From: Sipunculus nudus
Lineage: Eukaryota; Annelida; Sipuncula; Golfingiida; Sipunculidae
Direction: 5' to 3'
Assembly (NCBI GenBank): GCA_026874595.1
Contig: CM049322.1
Coordinates: forward strand, 37,967,840 to 38,031,839
DNA: 64,000 nt
Part shown: piece by piece, positions 12,060 through 23,842 of the stretch
How the letters are laid out: each line of letters starts with the position of its first letter
Position numbering within the stretch: the first letter of the stretch is position 1
Notes under the pieces: model-generated
What the model was told of the DNA's origin: nothing
Database searches by the model: none
The model's input: the letters and a program-made list of their open reading frames with translations, nothing else
Position numbers and translations under genes: made by a program

Positions 12060-14411
12060 ATGGGAAAGACATGCTCTAAATCTCGTCGAAGGTACACGCT
12101 GTGTGTAGTGATTCACAAAACATACTCAACGCAGAAGTCATCCATAAGCCCTTATTCCTTTTTTCATAAGATCATTTTTAAGCAATCCCATACGGAACAG
12201 TCCTGTGGTACCGACAGTACTAAACGTTCGTGTTCAGTAAAAGCAGACATACATAATTTTATTTTTACTACGTTGTTATAGTGTTATATGTTTTTTCATG
12301 AATTAATATTTTTTACTTTTACAAATAATTTCATTACTTTGTGAAAGAAAATAGGAGTTGAAGGGGCTATATGTTAATTGTTAGAATAACCGACCAGGCT
12401 GTTATGTCACATCATTTACAATGATATCATCAAAATAATATACAAAAACTAAGTATCTAAACCGATCGTCTTGTATCCTTCATGGGGCAAACAAGGGATC
12501 TACATGAAGGAAGGGAAAATTCCCTGTTGAGTGAAGAAAGGAAGAAACTTTTGGAAAAACTTCGTGCACAGCTGATTGAGCGTATCCGGTAGAAGGTGAG
12601 ATAATTACTTATTCTTATTATATAAAAATTTGTTTGGTCATTACTTTTATAAAAATCAAATAAAACAACAGATTTGTCATTGATATTAAATAATATTTGT
12701 ATTTCAGATGAATATACTGTCACAAATAGGTATGACGAGGTGATCCGCTTGCGTACAAGAATTGCAGATCACTATCACAGAATGAAAGGAAGGATTTCGC
12801 GGTGGCATGCACAAAGTCAAAACAAAACCTCCGCCTCTGGTAGATTTGCAGAATTTAGACAAGGATCACAGTTTCATCCTAGGCTGTGGCATTTTGGCAT
12901 TGATAAGCCTCTTGAGCGAGATTGACAGATTTACATTCATCACTGGGGTCGGTCAGTCAGAAGAAGAAGAAGCAGTAGTTATGAAGGCCCATGAAATGGG
13001 CTTAATGATCAGAACGATCCCTGAAGATTTCGAAACTGACAATAAACTGACATTTTCCCATCTTTTCCTCCAAGAACACTTTGCGGCCTATGCCGTCATT
13101 AATTCTGAAAAACATATGATTATATTTCTCGCTCATCTCAACACTGTTATGCGTATACATGATTACAGGAATGTAATTATTTTCATATCCGGTCTGTCTG
13201 AGTCATGTGGAAATCTTGTTTTGAACCACTGTGTCAATATTGTATAGGAAACGAAACATTTCCAACAGTCATGCAGTGTTCATATTTCAACCCGGAAGCA
13301 TGGAATGATGAAACAGTGAAGTTTCCTGAATTATCCAACCCTTCCGATGATATCAGCAATTTTATACACCATTTGTGTTCTTGAATATAGAGACAAAAAT
13401 TAATTGACATTACATTGCCACCTTAAATTACCTTTGAGCTAGGCACTGACCAGGCTGATATTCTGTTGCACTTATGCTCCAACTTTGGATCGAAACAGCT
13501 GGTAAAGGATATAAAATTCACAGGAGAAATACTTACCCGAGAAAATGCAAATGTTGCATTTTCTGCTTTAGAAATGCAACATATTACATCTTTGAGCTTG
13601 TTTTGTGAAGCTGCTGAAAATATGGAAGAACTTGTAGGATACATAAGTCGGATGACTCAGCTACGTAGGATTAGAGTGTACATGGACAATGTATCAGAAG
13701 ACGAGAGTGAATGCCTACTGGCAGCCCTTGTAAACTGCAGTGAAGCAAGGGAGTTGATTTTGAAAAACCTAAACATTGAGAGCTCTTACAAAATATTCAC
13801 GTCGTATGCAATCAAACATGCTGGTCTTGTTGTACTATTTTTAATAGACATCAATCTGTCTATGATAGGAGACGACAGCAGGTCACTCGTGAATCACCTC
13901 AATCTGGCATATTTGGTATTATCAAATACAAGACTAACTAATGATCAGCTCATAACAATGTGCAGTGTCATGCCCTCATCGTGTCCCAGACTCCTGTGGC
14001 TCGACCTTGATGAAAATGACGTATCGGGAATTGAAGCATACATTGGGGAAGCAGTAGCGAGACTCCAAAAGTTAAGGGTATTATTCATAAAAACATGTAA
14101 CATGAAGACACAGGGGCTACGCCATATCATACAAAACATCCCGGAATCACTCCTGTTGATGAGTGTTTTAGGCAACCCTATTGAAAATGTTACGTGCATT
14201 ACTCAAAATCCAGAACTCCTAAAAAAACATGCAAACCCTTGGTTGTCTGGACATAGATGCCCCGGAGTCAGATATTCAGGATTTAGTGGAGGTTTGTAAA
14301 ACGTATAATTCCTCTCTAGGGATCATACACGACCAGGAAAGTTTAAATAAATTTTACAAAAAAACATGTGATATTCTGACTGATGTTAAAAGAGAGTTTG
14401 AGGCGAGGTGA
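12060..14411 (+). pseudogene. Decayed CARD-NACHT-LRR gene (NLR copy A): CARD core and NACHT deleted, LRR mostly kept
   Basis: Exon 1 (12060-12091) is intact, with a strong start context (ACCATGG). It encodes MGKTCSKSRR, parallel to MGKTQSKSGQ of the intact gene, and ends at a donor AG|GTACAC. The exon 2 homologue (about 12485) has lost the acceptor AG (TG instead), and its frame ends in TAG at 12590-12592. Sequence corresponding to about 41204-41546 (rest of exon 2, intron 2, exon 3) is deleted. The exon 4 homologue starts after TTTCAG at about 12708, but a second deletion equivalent to about 41765-42879 removes the end of exon 4, intron 4 and all of NACHT up to the helical region, with a frame change at about 12805. 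The helical/HD2-like part (12807-13247) ends in a premature TAG. The LRR part is open from 13466 to 14299, then an extra A in an A-run near 14226 shifts the last 60 codons (14229-14411). It is clearly non-functional as an NLR; a short LRR-only product cannot be excluded. Confidence 0.85.
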
Positions 14412-14772
14412 GTATATTAGGAAAAAATAGGTGTAGCTTTACAGTTATTCAATCGATATAATTCCTGTATAGTTAAAGTGTCACGTCACAGGTACAGATG
14501 AGTGAATGTAAAACTCTATATGCAACACAAATGGACTTGCACATAAACATTCAGCTGGAAATACTGTTGATGGAATACTCATCTCAGTTTACCTATAAGT
14601 AAACATCACAAGATTTCTGCTGCTTTTCTACCAACAAATGGTTAAACTATGACATTTCATATATACACAAAGGGCGATGATTGGTTGCATGTTGCATGGT
14701 ATGTTTTGTTTAGACGGACATCGAAACATAATGTCAGTTCAACAATAAGCATCATATATGTATATTGTATGT

Positions 14773-14773
<1 letters not shown>

Positions 14774-14818
<45 letters not shown>
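14774..14818. repeat. (TA)n microsatellite
   Basis: An alternating TA tract lies directly in front of the LRR shard. The homologous place in block B also carries (TA)n tracts (44722 onward). Confidence 0.9.
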
Positions 14819-14819
<1 letters not shown>

Positions 14820-14842
14820 TATATTATCTATCTAAAGACAAG

Positions 14843-14925
14843 TATGATAGAGGACGCGTCAGGTCACTTGTGAATCATATGACTCTGGCATATTTGGTAT
14901 TATCACACCTCTTTAACGACCACCT
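14843..14925 (+). pseudogene. Shard of the NLR leucine-rich repeat region
   Basis: About 80 bp closely match the LRR part of copy A near 13860-13925: shared words are TATGATAG, CAGGTCACT-GTGAATCA and CTGGCATATTTGGTATTATCA. In frame it reads RSLVNHMTLAYLVLS, against RSLVNHLNLAYLVLS in copy A. It is much closer to copy A than to the intact gene (NLAYLDLS), so it was copied locally after the two blocks diverged. It lies 430 bp downstream of copy A, in the same orientation, between a (TA)n tract and a GACCACCTC-type repeat. Confidence 0.75.
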
Positions 14926-15010
14926 CCGTAAAGCGATCTCCTCGAAATAAAGACCACTTTTTCAAGGTCCCAATGTTTTTTATATATTTAATCCTCGGAA
15001 TAGCAGACAC
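14912..15010. repeat. Fragment of a GACCACCTC-type MITE-like repeat
   Basis: The words AACGACCACCTCCGTAAAGCG, GAAATAAAGACCACTTTTTCAAGGTCCC and CCTCGGAATAGCAGACACCTCG parallel the copy at 63255-63420. That copy carries GCGACCACCTCAGG, AATAACGACCACGTTTTCAAGGTCC and CCTCGGAATGCAACC. Terminal repeats are not clear in this copy. Confidence 0.6.
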
Positions 15011-15455
15011 CTCGTTTTATGACTACATGTTTACAGGCGAAAAAACCAACAGTAATTACAAAAGGACATAAGATGAAACAAGCGCATGCAGGGCATAGAT
15101 CAAAGCGTGTTAACGAATGATCACATTAGACCAGAATGTTAGCGTCCAGAACGCATAACTTTCTTTTCTTCTGAGGTCTGCCGTTAAAAATAGTCGTGAG
15201 ATCCCTGGCTTAAATTATTTCACTGGTCAATAAAAATTTTGTATCGGTCTATTTTAAAGTCCCCACTGTACTTATTATTTATAAGGAATGAGGAAAGGGT
15301 TTCATTAATCTGTGATTAACTTAGGGTAGTAATATGTCTGAAGGGCATGCTACAGGAGCGATCTGTGCTCGCAAAGTGTTAAAATCGGCAACTTTATATG
15401 GATCAGTTTCAAGGGGTAGATCCATGATTTATGAAAGGAATGGCCCAATTATATA

Positions 15456-15479
15456 TTATACATACATACATACATACAC

Positions 15480-15541
<62 letters not shown>
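15456..15541. repeat. (CATA)n(TA)n compound microsatellite
   Basis: ACATACATACATACACACATACA passes into an uninterrupted TA tract that ends exactly where CR1-like coding similarity begins. Confidence 0.9.
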
Positions 15542-15545
<4 letters not shown>

Positions 15546-17446
15546 TGAGGCCGAGAGGCAATTCTTCATGGATAAGATTGACTCCAGTTCGTCATCAAAA
15601 CAGGTGTTTTCTATATCTGGTGAGCTTCAGGGCAAGTCCCGGATGATACCTCTGCCAATTGATATACCTCGCTGTGACCTTTCGAAAAGTTTATATGACT
15701 TTTTCTTGGCTAAAATTGAATGTTTCTGTCGTGAACATGACCCTTGTATATGTAAACCTCCAAATGTTGACGTTTATTATGGTCCCTCTATGTCCTGGTT
15801 TACACCAACTCATAATGTCATCACCAACAAAAAGCTGTATACTTGATCCCTTACCATCTCCCCTTCTTAAGAAATACATAGATAATCTCACTCCATTTTA
15901 TGACATTCATTATAAATGTTCCTCTATTAACAGGTACAGTCCCTTCTCAGTTTAAAGAGGCTGTTGTGACCCCATCTTTGAAGAAGCCGGGATCAGATCC
16001 GAATGGCCTTCAACATTTGAGGCCAGTTTTAAACCTTCCCTTCGTTTATAAAATCCTTGAGAAGACTGTTTTAAAGAGAATACAATGTCATCTTTATAAA
16101 AATAGCTTTGTAGAAATCCATCAGCCCGCCTAAAGAAGGCATCATAGCACAGAGACCGCCGTGCTGTGTGTCATGGATGGTCTGCTAATGGCGGCAGGCG
16201 AGAGACGAGTTTCTCTTCTAGCACAGTTGGACCTTTAGAGCAGCGTTTGTCACGCCTGATCATTCCATTTTGCTTAAGATATTAGAAATTACCTTTGGTA
16301 TACACGACACCGTGTTTTCATGGTTTACATCATACCTCGCCAATCGTTCCCAAACTGTTATGGTCGACGGTAGAAAATCTGACCCATGTACTTTGTTGTA
16401 CGGGGTTCCCCAGGGATCCGTGTTAGGACCTATAATGTTCACTTTATATCCACAACCCCTATCTCGCATAATATCTGCACATGACTGTTCTTTTCATATA
16501 TATGCTGATGACACGAGGAGAGTTCAGCTATGTCAAGTTCAGCATACAGGCTTGTACTGAGGATTTACTATCATGGATGACCAACAACAAAATTACATTG
16601 AATACTGACAAGACAGAAATTATGCCTGTCGGATCTATGCCCCTTCTAAGGATGATTGACAATGAGTCCATTAGCATATGGGGCTGCACTGTTCCTTTTC
16701 AAAATCCAATGAAGTATCTAGGTGTTAAGATTGATCGAAATCTGTCAATGGATGATTATATTAGTAGTATATGTCCTGCGGCATTTCTCGAGTTCCGCCG
16801 TATTGCTTCCATAGTATTCCTACTAATGCGCGCTATTTCGCCTTGATAACTGTAATGCAGTTCTTGCTGGGTTACCGCTGCGTTGCTGAGTCTCTCGCCT
16901 ACAGATGGTCCAGAATAATGCTACGCGTCTCATTCTAAAGAAGCGTAAGACCGACCACGTCACGCCGCCGCTCAAACACCTCCATTGGCTTCCCGTCAAA
17001 TACCGCATACAATACAAAGTTGCTGTTTTTGTTTACCGCAAATTTGGTGATTCACGTCTATAATATTTGTCTCGAAAAATAATAATCTGTCGTCCTTTGT
17101 GTACGCTGCCATCGGCTGGCGGAAATCTTCTTAAAGTACCAAATTATATTATGAGAGTCGATGAACGTTCCTTCCGTTTCATAGCCCCAAAAGTTTGGAA
17201 TTCACTTCCCATTAACCTTAGAAAATCTCCAACTTTTGTATTATTTAAAACTAATTTAAAAACGTATTTGGTAATAAATATGCGTCATTTTTTTTTTTTT
17301 TGGGGGGGGGGGGGTCAGGCAGAGGCAGTAGATTTCCATGAAATTGAATGTGGGTATGTGTGTGCGTATAAACTGCGCTATTGGTCCGACCATCTGTATA
17401 AATACTTTATATTATTGTTATTATTATTATTATTATTATATAAACC
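15541..17446 (+). mobile_element. CR1-like non-LTR retrotransposon, 5'-truncated and frameshifted
   Basis: Reverse transcriptase blocks follow in the right order but in different frames. A pre-RT region (15541-15846) ends LSKSLYDFFLAKIE. Then come DPLPSPLLKKYIDN (about 15850) and LLTGTVPSQFKEAVVTPSLKK through LPFVYKILEKTVLKRI (15915-16110). Next are WFTSYLANRSQTVMVDG, LLYGVPQGSVLGP and FHIYADDT (16320-16515, the catalytic YADDT block), the thumb-like LLSWMTNNKITLNTDKTEIM (from 16566), and the typical C-terminus FRFIAPKVWNSLPINLRKSP (17185 onward). At least four frameshifts or stops make it inactive. The 3'UTR (17320-17446) ends in (ATT)n, and a solo copy of this tail lies at 21790-21920. The 5' end abuts (TA)n. 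A T/G homopolymer run sits at 17288-17313. It lies inside duplication block A and is absent from block B, so it inserted after the duplication. Confidence 0.9.
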
Positions 17447-17477
17447 ACCATTTATATAACACACCATATACATAACC

Positions 17478-17531
<54 letters not shown>

Positions 17532-17555
17532 ATATAATATATATATATAATACAT
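17478..17555. repeat. (TA)n microsatellite
   Basis: TA tract with TTTA interruptions, just downstream of the CR1-like 3' end. Confidence 0.85.
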
Positions 17556-19670
17556 GCATTTGCGAAGGGAAAACCAGTCTAGATTTTTTTTTATATAATG
17601 AATTGCAAAATAATGCATAATAAGTTCAAGATGCAATGAAAATATAAGTCGGCGTGGTTTTGTGAATACTAGAGCATATAGGAAGGAAAATATATTTAAA
17701 TATATTTTTAGAATCAATACGAAATGGAATTACTCGTGCTTCTAGCTTTTTGCCTTCACTGCAGACCACAAACAAATTATATAATCGTCATAAAAATGAT
17801 TCAGTTGTCTGTGAGCCAAACCAAGGTGTCTATAGTTGAAGAATGACTTCACCTAATAAATAAATGTATCATGTCCTTGATTATGAGATATTTTTGGAAA
17901 TTTTAATGTAGTAAAAACCTGCCTGCACGTGGTTTTATGTTATAACCATCCACATTACACCTTGTGTGTAATGGTTAATATATTGAACAAATGGGCTCTC
18001 GCTTCATATATTTGTAATTTTTGAATCTCCGGAAGACCTATTGTTTTCGCTTAAATGCTGGGTAATAGTCGGCCTGCTCATTTACAATACGTTTCATACG
18101 CGATACGTTTATAATTTTGTGTATATTTAATATCTGAATAACAATTTTATAAATAGAAGTATTGTTTATATGGTTATTTACATCCATAACATGTCAAAAA
18201 CAAATAAACAAGAGAACACGTTTGTATTATACAAGTATTACAAAACAATTAAAGCTGTTACAACTACAGTTTTTTTAAATAAAATAATGCCCGAATGAGA
18301 CACTGCGTGCTTACATTCAACTGTCTGAAGAGCCGCATATTATAACCCTGAAATATTTATATAGAATATTTAATGTATTCAGAATATTAGAGGGAAAACA
18401 TTCAGAATATACCCAGAACTGTTCCTGCATAAAGAATTGCTTCTGACTGAGATTTCGGTGATTTGGCCCGGCATTTATTTAATATCAACGCACAAGATCT
18501 GTAGAGCTATCTCCAGAATAAAGTAAATCAGTGGAATTTCTCTAAAAGACCACATATCTAATAGGACCGCCTGTCTATTAAGACTATCCTTGAAAGAATG
18601 GCACGCATTGACTTGGTTTATAACTGAACTGTCTAATAATTGTGAATTTACATCACTCTCGGCCAGTCCCATGGATGGTCTAATTTGACAAGCTTCACTG
18701 TAAAATAAACGTTGTACCCTTTGATTGCATTGTGTCTTGAAGGATCTTTAGTGTCAAACTGTTGCTGTACCTGCTGGATAATGCATTTACCTTGCCATCG
18801 CTGCACTTTCATTTAAGTGCATACCCAAATCTTTTTTATTTAAAAAAAAGAATTTACCACACTTCAGGCCAATACATTGAACCTCTCCTGAGATATGATT
18901 AATTTACACCGAAGCAAACGCCGGGAAATCACGCCAAAACGATTGCAGAAGGCGTCACCAGTTAACAGTACTACATGGGGGATCTAAAATCTATAGACAT
19001 GCATAATTTCAACCCTATACATTGAACTACTCTTGAGTGGCGAGCTATTATCACATAAGATGCGAAGGTGGAAGGAGCGCAGGTGGCGCCATCAATCTTT
19101 GTTTGGCACCAGTTCACATGTTACTCAATAATGATGCCATGTTTCACAAAGTCGGCCCACTGGACCAAGTCTGGGGTCGAGGGGTCTCAAAAGAGTTCTC
19201 CGAGCATGAAAGCGGCGGCTTGAGTTAAATGCTTAAAAACTAAAGTCACTCACAGAGCGCATACCGCAGCTCACACCTGTTGGCCAACAACTGGATAAAA
19301 ACAACATTTAAGCAGATCGTGTAAGACATATGCATGTTCATCCTCCTACTCTAACTATAGACTTTACGAAGCAACTTTGGTTGCTTCCTCTCTAAACTTC
19401 GATTTAACCCTGCGCTTATGTAAATATCGGACAGCATACTGTATCTACAAATCTACAATTTAAACACCACTTCAGAGACCAAGAACACCAAACTAGAAAA
19501 GAAAGTGAACCTCAGAATTACGGGCAATGACGTGACCGGTAATTTGTGCCCAAATTAGACAGTTGCCTGTGATAGGGAAGTTATGACTTTTGGGACAAAC
19601 TTTCTTTTAATCTTAGTGCTTACACTTAAAGGCATAAGCAGAAGATAATACCACGTTTATAAATTCATTG

Positions 19671-19672
<2 letters not shown>

Positions 19673-19757
<85 letters not shown>

Positions 19758-19759
19758 AT
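19673..19759. repeat. Long (TA)n microsatellite
   Basis: About 85 bp of almost pure TA, among the longest such tracts in the window. Confidence 0.95.
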
Positions 19760-20929
19760 AAGGTTGCCTTTATATCAGCAGGGCTGAATTTTTTGCGGTT
19801 TTTATATTTTTAACGGTTTCACGGAGTTCCTTTTTCGCGCTCTATCATTGGTCTAGTAGTATATTTTATTATCAAAATTATTTCATTAACCGGTGATTTC
19901 ACTATTATCTAGGTCTTCTATTTCTCTGTCCGGATATCGCATGTTCGAACATTCACAGACGGCTGAGTCGACGCCTGCAAGGATTGACCCCGCTGGCTGT
20001 AACAAGTTCAGGGCCGAGGCTCATTAAAAACAACTTTAACTCATATGTTATTAAGGTGTGTCGAGAAACCAACCTGTAACTTCAAATCCGTATATTAAGT
20101 TTGTTAAGGGAAACTGTGATAAGGGTTTCTTACTCCTGTTAATTAAAAGTCGAGTCGTAATCACCTGCTCAACCTACAAGGGACGCCTGTAGGGAGCCCC
20201 CTTGTTTCAGTATCAAAGGCAGGGATGTGCCCAGATTAATTTGAGTGCCGTATATGTTGCTTATTACTTCCATATAGGTGGATGAAGGAACCGTATTCAG
20301 TTTCTTACAGTTAGAATCTGAAACAAAAAATAATATTCCACTGTTTTACGGCACTTTGGCCCCAAAATAAACTGTAACCGTTCAAATATATTCAAAATTC
20401 ACGTCATCACTGGCTAATCATACATCGTTTGGCGAGTCATGATTTCACAGAATTAGTTCTTTATACAGTTACAAGGTGGCGCAACCCAAGCGGCTACATT
20501 CACTACTTTAGTGGCAAATTTTTTTCATTAACATGACTAAATACGGTACAATGTGAAAGAGTACTTCTACTCAATATTCATTTTAAGCGGCACTGGATGA
20601 CATCTAACTTGGCACACATACACGTAATTTTTAAATATTACTGCCCAGCGGGCACTGACACTTTCCAGTCGTGTGCCGGGGGACAGGAAAAACTGCCGGG
20701 CGCGTCTGCCGGCGTTAGCAGGCACTTGCAAAGGGTCACGGTTTTTGCATCTAAGCAAACCGATATTATTTTAAATGGTCCCTGTCATTCTTCCTGAATC
20801 ATTTAACGTATATGCACCAGGCTCGATGAACATCACTACCTAGCTGAAGATAAATCTCAACTATCGCAAACAATCGGCAGCTTCTGAAAATAATGATCAT
20901 GGTCTTGTATATATGAATTCAAAACTGCG

Positions 20930-20985
20930 TGGTTTCAATTTCGCGGTCAGAGGGCGACCGCGAATATCGCGAATTTGAAACCACC
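20930..20985. repeat. Imperfect inverted repeat (hairpin) with CG-rich arms
   Basis: GTGGTTTCAATTTCGCGGTC is followed, after a 7-base spacer, by GACCGCGAATATCGCGAATT and then TGAAACCAC. The arms pair apart from a 9-base insertion in the right arm. The CG-rich words stand out in AT-rich surroundings. It is probably a relic of a small palindromic dispersed repeat. Confidence 0.55.
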
Positions 20986-21649
20986 GCAAAGAAGAAGACA
21001 ACCACAGTATATATCGTCTACTACATTCTTCTCGTTAAGTTCAAGTAGGCTGGGTAAGAAAAGTAAAGAATATCAGCACTTTTTGGCATTAACATGAATA
21101 TGTATATTTAATTCCAAATAGGGGAACAAATTCTAAACATTTTCATTTACATTTATTAATTTTTTTTTTTATAAATCGATGATCACGATAAACTGTTTGA
21201 GTGATTCCATATAATTCATTTTTATATAAGTATCATTATGAACACAATATATAAGTAAATATGTCCAGAACCATATTTACACTATATCATCAATTTAAAA
21301 AAATGCTTAAATGACTGTCACTATGGATTAGAGGTGTTTTACGAAATAACCCGTTAGTGTCTTCCGCACAAGGGAACCACAACGGGAACGAAAGAGTGAC
21401 TCTTCCTTAAGCATGAGGCTTGTTAGTTCTGATGATCCCTTCTTCAAACAGAAGCGATGCAGGGGAGTATCCCATTTTAGAACTGGACCGTCCTTTCATA
21501 CGCACTACAGATAAACTAAATAAGATTTAAGGAAACAAACATATTAGCCACAGAGATGACCAATACGCGTAATTTTTGCAATTTGGATAAAAAGGTTGCA
21601 CTTTATTGCAGACTGTGCATTGAAAATATGCAGCACATTAAAGATGACA

Positions 21650-21780
21650 GGAAAAAAAATAAACACTTCCCAAAGAAATCTACACCCACTCAAATGTATT
21701 GAAAATGGAAAGTTTCATGAAGAGTGGCAGCAGACTGTTACTTCGACTGAGTAATTAATTCATTAATTCGCACCACAAGT
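21650..21780. repeat. Dispersed repeat, partner of 25690-25820
   Basis: The words AAGAAATC, CAAATGTATTGAAAATGGAAA, TTCATGAAGAGTGGCAGCAGACTGTTA and TTCATTAATTC align in order with the segment at 25690-25820. The family was not identified. Confidence 0.6.
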
Positions 21781-21789
21781 TAAAGTACT

Positions 21790-21920
21790 GATTGTAGATT
21801 TCCATGAAATTGTATGTGGGTATGTGTATGTGTTAATTGCGCTGTGAGTACGACCATCGGAGAATTGGCGCTATTTAAATAGTATATTATAATTATTATT
21901 GTTGTTATTATTATCATTAT
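21790..21920 (+). mobile_element. Solo 3' tail of the CR1-like LINE
   Basis: GTAGATTTCCATGAAATTG and ATGTGGGTATGTGT, then a TGCGCT-type segment and a CGACCATC word, ending in (ATT)n, parallel 17328-17445 at the end of the CR1-like element. No coding part is present, so it is a severely 5'-truncated insertion of the same subfamily. Confidence 0.7.
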
Positions 21921-22499
21921 AACATTGATTTGTATTTTGTAATTTCCAATTTTAAAACAGCCACATATAATGTTAAAGCTATCTTTCATTATCACTTATG
22001 TAAATCTTCATTAAGAGCGAGTTATTTAGCTGTCGTCTATCTGATGGAAGCTATTTGGATTGTGTGCGAGTATTTTAAGATGCAATAAGAGAAGAATAAA
22101 AAAGTCAATGTTTTCAATTTAATTTCTATCATGTTTAGTAAGGTCATGATAACTTTATTTAAGACCATGGTAAAGTGCTCACTATAATAACTATTAGCTA
22201 TATTTATTTGTGTTACTGGTATTGCACAAATGAGCAGTTTTAGTGAGCCACGTATTGTTCATATGCCACAATCTAGTCAGGATTAATGTTCCATCAATAA
22301 CCATATATCATTGTAACATATATCTATGTACCGCATCTTGACCACACAAATTATCATACTACACATATGTCCAGTAACTTACATGGCTTAAATGAAAAAA
22401 AAAAACAACATATATTAGGAATAAGCAGTCATAGAGATTTAAGTATTATGCAGCACACGGTCTCATTCAGTGGTGTTCAGATATATATTAAAGTTAGTT

Positions 22500-22742
22500 T
22501 CATATGTAGTTGAAAGGAAAGGTCCTCTCGTCATTGTCTGAGGAGTCACTGGTATCAAAGAAAGTTGTAACACGTTTCCTCGTACCTGGACAGGGAGAAG
22601 ATGTGAAAGGAAGATAGTCTATAGGTAAGAGTGAATTGCGGTGTACAGTTCTACGGCGTTGAACATTGTTCAACGGAGAAACCACATATACGGGAATCCC
22701 TGCTTTGGGCTGTTTCCTCACCACATACACTTTTTTACCCAT
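22500..22742 (-). pseudogene. C-terminal tail of a Gypsy-type integrase
   Basis: The segment VYVVSPLNNVQRRRTVHRNS, followed by LLPIDYLP, matches the end of many Gypsy-type pol polyproteins, where a V/Y-rich strand precedes R-(T/V)-x-HRN-x-LLP. It lies 145 bp downstream of the protease instead of the normal 2-3 kb. Confidence 0.6.
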
Positions 22743-22886
22743 TTATCAGCCAGTTAATTTCTACCAATGAGACCAAGGTTATTGACAAGCACTTTATCGT
22801 CCACTGCTAAAACAATTCCGCGGCATGGCATTCATAGAGTTTCTTGTGACGTTGTTTTATTTGCTTCTGAAGCTCGTAAAGGTGTG

Positions 22887-23138
22887 TCATATGCAGTTAA
22901 ACTGAGTGTTTTTCATGACAAGTACCGGGACAGAAAATATTTGGTCAGATAAAATTTCAGAAAATACAAGGTCGACTGGTACAATGCCAATATATTCAAC
23001 TCGTTCTCCTTTAACTTGATTTAAATCAATCAGTTGTTCTACAGTAGATAAATCATCTAATGAGAGATGTTCTTTGAAAAACCATTCTGCAACAGTACAC
23101 ACTTGTGATCCAGTATCTAGTAAGGCTTTGCAAGGCAC
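22887..23138 (-). pseudogene. Retropepsin-like protease fragment
   Basis: The sequence begins with CKALLDTGSQVCTV, where DTG is the catalytic aspartate motif of retroviral-type proteases. It is followed by a flap-sized region and ends at an in-frame stop. The downstream pol domains are absent. Confidence 0.7.
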
Positions 23139-23211
23139 TTTATCAGCAATTAAGTCTACAATGTTTGTATTGCCTACAAATGGTACCGAAACAGGTGTTG
23201 TTGATATGGGG

Positions 23212-23526
23212 TTAGAATATGAACCTGTATTCTCCCCCGAACGAACACAGGGTGCTTTCAGTTTTTAGCCAGTTGCCATATTTGTCTCTCTTTGCATGAC
23301 ATGTATCTATTTTATGGGTTGACCTCTTACAGCGTGTACAGTATACCTGATCTGTGTGATCTGGAACTGGAGAGGCGTTTCTTTGTGTCACATTTAATTT
23401 GACCGGACGAGAAGCCCGTGTTTGTGTAGAAGAATGGGACTGTTCCATTTTGGATAGCCTTGTATCGAGAGCATCCAGTCTCTGTACAAGTTTCTCCAAA
23501 ATAACGTTCAGATTGTTCGGACTCAC
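23212..23526 (-). pseudogene. Gag nucleocapsid fragment with a CCHC zinc knuckle
   Basis: A coiled-coil-like stretch (LEKLVQRLDALDTRLSKMEQ) is followed by the zinc knuckle CTRCKRSTHKIDTC, which fits C-X2-C-X4-H-X4-C exactly. This is the nucleic-acid binding end of Gag, located between the capsid fragment and the protease as expected. Confidence 0.75.
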
Positions 23527-23842
23527 CGTATAGCTGCATCGATGATGCTACCCCCCCCCCCCCCCCCTTTGTGGTTTCTGCATCTGCAATTCTAATGTAC
23601 GGCATGCTGCAAACAGCTCGTCAAAATCCTCATCAAAATCATAGCGATGCCTAGTACCCGCTTGGATTTCTTTTGAATACAGACCATTCTAAATTTGGAC
23701 CTTAATTGTTAGTTATATTCTAACCTGGACATGGGTTGTTTCTTGTTATTAAGATCCAGCATGTTATGGAGTCTGCAACTCCAGGAGACTATGTCCTCTT
23801 TGCTTTCCTGACGACTAGCATGAAACTGCTGTTTCAGTATGT

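Larger units (their letters stand above)
9990..18420. repeat. Segmental duplication, block A (partner of 38440-47770)
   Basis: Collinear similarity to block B can be followed piece by piece. 10028-10170 matches 38505-38640 (shared words GATATATATGACAGGCTGCC, CATATCTGA). 10500-10580 matches 38995-39060 and 10790-10890 matches 39180-39300. The pre-gene sequence 11430-11580 matches 39915-40080, the NLR sequence 12060-14411 matches 40609-44486, and 14430-14720 matches 44500-44800. 17590-17860 matches 45680-45940, and 18300-18410 matches 47640-47760. The blocks differ by insertions. A carries a CR1-like LINE at 15.5-17.4 kb, and B carries a DNA element at 46347-47534. Divergence looks moderate, with many indels, so the duplication is not recent. 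Confidence 0.8.
18421..21640. other. Gene-free interval with scattered repeats
   Basis: No exon was recognised. From 18790 to 19110 there are two diverged copies of words also seen in the 52.7-53.2 kb tandem array (AATACATTGAACC-CTC-TGAG and GGTGGCGCCATCAATCTT). A long (TA)n tract lies at 19673-19759 and an imperfect hairpin at 20930-20985. The rest is unremarkable. Confidence 0.4.

Noticed and set aside
12060-12281. Intronless 73-aa gene starting at the NLR copy A start codon
   Set aside because: Comparison with the intact gene shows that the coding exon ends at the donor after 12091. The rest is intron.
15334-15846. A single 170-aa protein
   Set aside because: The first half is upstream sequence and translated (CATA)n(TA)n. 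Only the part after 15541 has LINE similarity.
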